Source: Salinirussus sp. (lineage in GTDB: Archaea > Halobacteriota > Halobacteria > Halobacteriales > Haloarculaceae). From it: a DNA stretch of 15,758 nucleotides. The stretch covers positions 1 to 15,758 of the forward strand of contig JAQCNN010000152.1 of assembly GCA_028275005.1 (NCBI GenBank). Reading direction: 5' to 3'. The notes under the pieces were generated by a model. The model saw only the letters and a program-made list of their open reading frames with translations, ran no database searches and was not told the origin of the DNA. Shown one piece after another: positions 12,006-15,758 of the stretch. A program made the position numbers and the translations under genes. Within the stretch, counting starts at the first letter, position 1. The number at the start of each line of letters is the position of its first letter.

Positions 12006-13396
12006 GCCGGGTCCGCGTTCGCCGGTGGACGGTCGGGCTCGTGGCGACGCTGACACTCCTGAGTGTCGGCCTGCTCTATGCCTCGTCGACGCTGCTGGCC
12101 GGGGCGGCGGTCCCGCTGGTCTACGTCCTCTACGGGACGCTGTCGGGTGTCCCCGAGGGGGCGAGCGTGCGGGTGACCCGGGCGTTCGACCGGTCGGACC
12201 CCGCACCCGGCGAGGCCGTCGGTGTCGAGCTGACCGTCACGAACACCGGCGACCGGGCGCTGCCGGACGTGAGGGTCATCGACGGCGTCCCCGAGGAGCT
12301 GGCGGTCACGTCGGGGTCCCCGCGGGTCTGTGCCGCGCTCCCGCCGGACGGGTCGACGACCGTCAGCTACGAGATGGTCGCCAAGCGCGGCGAGTACGAG
12401 TTTGCCGAGCCGGCGGTCCGGCTGCGGTCGGCCGCCGGGGGTGAGCGGGCCACGGCGACGGTGGCCGCGGACGGGGACCGCCGCCTCGTCGGGACGAACA
12501 CGGTTCGTGAGCCCCCACTCGACGACGCTGTGCTCCCGCGGGTGGGGACGCTCCCGACCGACTCGGGGGGCAGCGGCCTGGAGTTTCACGCCACCCGGGC
12601 GTACCGCCCCGGCGACCCGATGACCCGTGTCGACTGGCGCCACTACGCGAAGACCGGCGAGTTCGTCACCGTCCAGTACCGGGAGGAACAGGCTGCCCGG
12701 ACGGTGCTGGTCGTCGACGCCCGGCCGGTGGGGCGGGTGACCGGTGCACCCGGCTACCCGACCGGGGCGGAACTCGCCGCCTACGCCGGTCAGCGGCTCT
12801 ACGACGCCCTCGAGCGCTCGGGTATCACCCCGACCGTCACCGCGGTCGGCCTCGAGGCGGAGGGGCTAGACGGGCTGGTCGGCCCCGACGGGCTCCCCTG
12901 GGTCGACGGCAACGGTCGCAACCGGACGGCCCACGCCGAGCGGGTGTTTCGGGCCGCCCAGGGGGTCGGCGAGCGCGAAGCCGGGGAGGCGCCGTCGACG
13001 GCAGTTGTCGCGGACGGCCGAGGGCGACCGGGTGGACCGACCGACAGCACCGGAGTCGGAGTCGGAGTCGGAGCCGGAGCCACCGACCCCGACGAGGAGC
13101 GCACGAACCGGCTGCTGGCCCGGCTCCCCCCGGACGCCCAGGTCGTCGTCTGTACGCCCCTGGTCGACGGCTGGCCGGTCGACTTCTGCCGGGCACTCTC
13201 CGTCCGGGGCTACCCACAGGTCGTCCTCAGCCCGGATATCACCGAGGGCCGGACCGTCGGGCAGCGCGTCGGCAGCCTCCGGCGGAACCTGCGCCTGCGG
13301 AGGCTCGAGCGGACCGGGGCGACAGTTGCCGGCTGGCAGCTCGGACAGTCCATCGACCACGCACTCCGACGCTCGCTGCCACACCTCCTCCGATGA
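12002..13396 (+). CDS. DUF58 domain protein
   Basis: The GTG at 12002 overlaps the previous stop by four bases (GTGA), giving 464 residues. Two adjacent membrane segments (about 10-30 and 33-50) are followed by a beta-sandwich resembling DUF11-type domains (about 60-150, with 'PGEAVGVELTVTNTGDRALP'). The DUF58 signature is at about 201-222: YRPGDPMTRVDWRHYAKTGE then FVTVQYREEQAARTV. The next part resembles a von Willebrand A-like fold starting VLVVDARPVG; the DxSxS metal site is not intact (D-A-R-P). A linker with a six-base tandem repeat (VGVGVGAGA) separates this from the C-terminal part. DUF58 proteins usually pair with a MoxR ATPase, which here lies converging downstream. The family role is not firmly established; chaperone-assisted assembly of membrane or surface complexes is the usual proposal. 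Confidence 0.9.
   Translation: MSRVRVRRWTVGLVATLTLLSVGLLYASSTLLAGAAVPLVYVLYGTLSGVPEGASVRVTRAFDRSDPAPGEAVGVELTVTNTGDRALPDVRVIDGVPEELAVTSGSPRVCAALPPDGSTTVSYEMVAKRGEYEFAEPAVRLRSAAGGERATATVAADGDRRLVGTNTVREPPLDDAVLPRVGTLPTDSGGSGLEFHATRAYRPGDPMTRVDWRHYAKTGEFVTVQYREEQAARTVLVVDARPVGRVTGAPGYPTGAELAAYAGQRLYDALERSGITPTVTAVGLEAEGLDGLVGPDGLPWVDGNGRNRTAHAERVFRAAQGVGEREAGEAPSTAVVADGRGRPGGPTDSTGVGVGVGAGATDPDEERTNRLLARLPPDAQVVVCTPLVDGWPVDFCRALSVRGYPQVVLSPDITEGRTVGQRVGSLRRNLRLRRLERTGATVAGWQLGQSIDHALRRSLPHLLR
13052..13081 (+). repeat. Six-base tandem repeat inside the DUF58 gene
   Basis: GGAGTC occurs three times followed by GGAGCC twice, in the coding frame for alternating Val/Ala and Gly. Unit length is a multiple of three, so slippage would lengthen or shorten the linker without breaking the frame. 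Confidence 0.8.
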
Positions 13397-15042
13397 GCAC
13401 GACACCTGACCCCCCGGACACCGACGTCGCCCGCCGTCACGAGGACCGGACACTCCCGACGCGGACCAGCGTGGCCATCGTGGTAGTCGGGACCGTCGGC
13501 CTCGTCGCGGTGTTGCTCGGCCGTGTCGGGCCGGCACTCGTTCCCGCGCTCGTTGCTATCGCCGGCGCGCTGGCGCTTGCAGGTGGGTTCTGGGCGGTCT
13601 CCAGTGAGCGGTTCCGGACGGTCGGCCAGGTCGCGGGCGGGCTGCTTGCCTTTCCCGTCGGCGCCGGGTTCGTCATCGGGGTCGTCGGGACGGCGCTCGT
13701 GCTCGTGGAGGTGTACTTCCCGGTGCCGGACGCGGGGCTGATCGCGGTCAACGCGCTCCTGCTGGTCAGCCGGCTCGGTATCGTCGTCGGCTGCGTGCTC
13801 GCGGTACTCGGGGCCGTGCTCGGTGTCCGGAGCGTCGTCGGCCCGGCGACGCTGTCGCGGTACTACTGGACGGTCGTGCGGACCGGGACAGTGCCGTTCG
13901 CCGTCACGGCCGTCGCGGCCGGCGGGGCGGTCCTCTCGGAGGCTACCGGGGGCCCGGGGCCCGGCGCCACACCGGTGGGCACGGTGACCGGGCTGGTCGG
14001 GTGGCTCGCCACACCCGGTCCGGGGTTACACGTTGCCAGCTTCTTCGTGCTCGTCTCGGCGGCGGCGATGGGGGTGCGGGCGGCGGTCACTGCCCTGCCG
14101 GTCGCCGAACTGCTGGCCGACAGGGGCGTCGGCGGGGTGGGTACCCGGCGTCTCGGGACGGTCGACCGGGTGCTGCTGTACGTCGGGGTCGCCACCCTCG
14201 GGGCGGCGCTCGCGGGGCTGTACGTGGACGTACAGTTTCGCACCCCCGCCCGGTTGGCGATTGCCGTCGGCCCGGGTGTCGCCGACCTGCTCGCCGGGCC
14301 GACCGGCGCGCCAGCCCTGCGGACACCGCTGGTCGCCGTCGGGCTCGTCGCAGCCGCCGTAGTGGCGGGTACGCGGCTGCTCCGACGGGCTGTTCGGGCG
14401 TCGCTGACGGGCGCGGCCAGACGGGTCGGGCCCGTCCTCGTCGGCGGTGTGCTCACCCTGGCCGCGCTGGCCGTCGCGGCGCCGGCCTTCGACCGACTGG
14501 TGGCCGAGGTTGCCGGGCGGCTCCCCTCCGTCTTTGCCACCGAGTTCCGGCAGGTCACCGGGTCGGTGGGGGAGTTCTACGGGCCCGAGACGGTCGTCCT
14601 CGGGCTGATGACTGCCTGTCTCGTCGTCGCCGGCCTGCTCGTGCTGGCCGGCCGACTCCTGCTGTGGCTGGGGTATCTCTCCAGCCGGCGGGCGGGCTTT
14701 GCAACGGCAAGCGCCGGGCTCTTTCTCGCGACGGTCTTTGCGGGCACACTCGAGACACCGGCCCCGCTGGTGTTTGGCGGCCTGGTGGTGAGCCTGCTGG
14801 TCTGGGATGCCGGGGAGTACGGCACGACCCTCGGCGAGGAAGTCGGACGGCGGGCCCGCACCCGTAGCGGCGAACTCGTCCACATAGGCGGCACTGTCGC
14901 GGTCGGCGTCGTCGGCGTCGGCGCGGCGCTCGCGGTGCGGGCGGTCCTCGCCGGCCGGGCGGTCGACCCCTCACCGGCCGCGGTCGCCGGGCTCGTGGCC
15001 GCCCTCGCCGGTGCCGTCCTGCTCGTCGCCGCACTCCGGTAA
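13393..15042 (+). CDS. Large polytopic membrane protein closing the operon
   Basis: The ATG overlaps the DUF58 stop by four bases (ATGA). The 549-residue product is almost wholly hydrophobic after a charged N-terminus of about 25 residues and has about 13 to 15 predicted membrane segments, for example TSVAIVVVGTVGLVAVLLGR, GIVVGCVLAVLGAVLGV, RVLLYVGVATLGAALAGLYV and HIGGTVAVGVVGVGAALAVR. Loops are short and no enzyme motif stands out. It matches the many-TM protein that accompanies haloarchaeal DUF58/transglutaminase operons (annotated, as I recall, as DUF7519). By position it could provide the membrane core missing from the operon's transglutaminase protein; this is inference. Its stop codon is only two bases from that of the convergent MoxR gene. 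Confidence 0.8.
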   Translation: MSTTPDPPDTDVARRHEDRTLPTRTSVAIVVVGTVGLVAVLLGRVGPALVPALVAIAGALALAGGFWAVSSERFRTVGQVAGGLLAFPVGAGFVIGVVGTALVLVEVYFPVPDAGLIAVNALLLVSRLGIVVGCVLAVLGAVLGVRSVVGPATLSRYYWTVVRTGTVPFAVTAVAAGGAVLSEATGGPGPGATPVGTVTGLVGWLATPGPGLHVASFFVLVSAAAMGVRAAVTALPVAELLADRGVGGVGTRRLGTVDRVLLYVGVATLGAALAGLYVDVQFRTPARLAIAVGPGVADLLAGPTGAPALRTPLVAVGLVAAAVVAGTRLLRRAVRASLTGAARRVGPVLVGGVLTLAALAVAAPAFDRLVAEVAGRLPSVFATEFRQVTGSVGEFYGPETVVLGLMTACLVVAGLLVLAGRLLLWLGYLSSRRAGFATASAGLFLATVFAGTLETPAPLVFGGLVVSLLVWDAGEYGTTLGEEVGRRARTRSGELVHIGGTVAVGVVGVGAALAVRAVLAGRAVDPSPAAVAGLVAALAGAVLLVAALR

Positions 15043-15044
15043 CA

Positions 15045-15758
15045 CTACTCCCAGCCCTGGCCGTCGCTGCCGGTGGGCTCGCGGCCCGGCTGGTCGTCGC
15101 GGGCGTCGGCGGGGCGACCGTCGGACCCCGGCACCGGGACACCGTCGAGCACGTCCGCGAGGATAGTCTCCCGGTCGGCCCCGCGGACGCTGGCGTCGGC
15201 GGTCAGGACGAGCCGGTGGGTGAAGACCGGCTCGACGACGCGTTTGATGTCGTCGGGGACGACGTAGTCCCGGCCGTCGACGACCGTCCGGGCGCGGGCG
15301 GCCTCGAACAGTCGCTGGATGCCCCGCGGGGAGACCCCGACCTCGACGCGGTCGTCCGTCCGGGTCGCCCGCCCGAGTTCGACCACGTAGTCCCGGAGGC
15401 GGTCGTCGACCGCGACCGACTCGGGGACGCGCTGGAGTGCGGGGACCTCCCCGCCCTCGAGGACCGGCTCGGCGGTCGGCGCCTGTGTCGTCCGGTCGGC
15501 TCGACGGTCGATCAGTTCGCGCTCACCGGTAAAGTCGGGGTACCCCATCGCGGTCTTCACGATAAACCGGTCCCGCTGGGCCTCCGGCAGCCCGAAGGTC
15601 CCCTCCTGCTCGACGGGGTTCTGGGTCGCGATGACGAAGAAGGGGTCGGGGAGGTCGTGGGTCTCGCCGTCGACGGTCACCTGGCCTTCACCCATCGCCT
15701 CCAGCAGGGCGGCCTGGGTCTTCGGGGGTGCGCGGTTGATCTCGTCGGCCAGGACGAC
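15045..15758 (-). CDS. MoxR-type AAA+ ATPase, C-terminal part, cut by the window edge
   Basis: The frame is open at the right edge and ends with TAG at 15045; 237 residues are visible. Walker B is at the very edge (VVLADEINRAPPKTQAALLE), followed by MGEGQVTVDGETHDLPDPFF, sensor 1 (VIATQNP) and the MoxR hallmark EQEGTFGLPEAQRDRF with its arginine finger. The C-terminal lid includes VGVSPRGIQRLFEAARARTV and YVVPDDIKRVVEPVFTHRLV. Walker A lies outside the window. MoxR ATPases use ATP to remodel or load cofactors into partner proteins, typically with DUF58 and VWA proteins. Usually the gene leads the same operon; here it converges on it with a two-base gap. It ends in an acidic Gly/Asp/Pro-rich tail. 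Confidence 0.95.
   Translation of the reverse strand, partial: VVLADEINRAPPKTQAALLEAMGEGQVTVDGETHDLPDPFFVIATQNPVEQEGTFGLPEAQRDRFIVKTAMGYPDFTGERELIDRRADRTTQAPTAEPVLEGGEVPALQRVPESVAVDDRLRDYVVELGRATRTDDRVEVGVSPRGIQRLFEAARARTVVDGRDYVVPDDIKRVVEPVFTHRLVLTADASVRGADRETILADVLDGVPVPGSDGRPADARDDQPGREPTGSDGQGWE

Noticed and set aside
10158..12206. A 682-codon open frame on the minus strand
   Set aside because: It lies antisense to the transglutaminase gene and the two genes after it. Its product is Arg/Pro/Ser/Thr-rich low-complexity, the usual effect of high GC on the opposite strand.
1..15758. CRISPR array or complete insertion sequence with transposase
   Set aside because: No regularly spaced repeats with unique spacers and no transposase-like protein were found; the only multi-copy repeat is the 80-base element.

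Overview
This window looks like a haloarchaeal (class Halobacteria) chromosome. The evidence is the strongly acidic proteins, twin-arginine lipoproteins with a lipobox, very GC-rich core genes, TATA boxes about 27 bases before start codons that suggest leaderless mRNAs, and recognisable haloarchaeal family members (XerD-like integrase, DUF4352 lipoprotein, AN1 zinc fingers, DUF309, the transglutaminase/DUF58/MoxR set). I cannot name the genus from sequence alone.

Left part (1 to about 5260) is accessory-like and visibly richer in A+T. It opens with the N-terminal part of a tyrosine recombinase that runs off the left edge. Immediately beside it is the 3' end of an NAD-dependent epimerase/dehydrogenase gene with no 5' part, which is what the far end of an integrated element looks like. 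A gene-free stretch of about 840 bases follows, with a good TATA box, several hairpins and T-tracts, possibly a non-coding RNA. Then come a Tat lipoprotein with two DUF4352-like domains, a protein with two AN1-type zinc fingers (opposite strand), a small zinc-ribbon protein, and a fusion of an AN1 finger, membrane segments and a CAP domain.

The middle (about 5260 to 8431) holds small or poorly known genes: a two-TM protein, a calcium-motif lipoprotein, a 47-residue single-TM protein bracketed by two identical 80-base copies of a palindromic repeat, a 47-residue zinc ribbon and a DUF309 protein. Intergenic gaps are long.

The right part (8557 to 15758) is very GC-rich and tightly packed. Four genes overlap by 1 to 4 bases: a transglutaminase-core/DUF4129 membrane protein, a 207-residue membrane protein, a DUF58 protein and a 549-residue many-TM protein. 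A MoxR-type AAA+ ATPase converges on them with only two bases between stop codons. Together they resemble the MoxR/DUF58/TgpA set widespread in bacteria and archaea, thought to act in chaperone-like assembly or cell-surface processing, but the transglutaminase lacks the usual N-terminal multi-TM block and the ATPase is in the opposite orientation.
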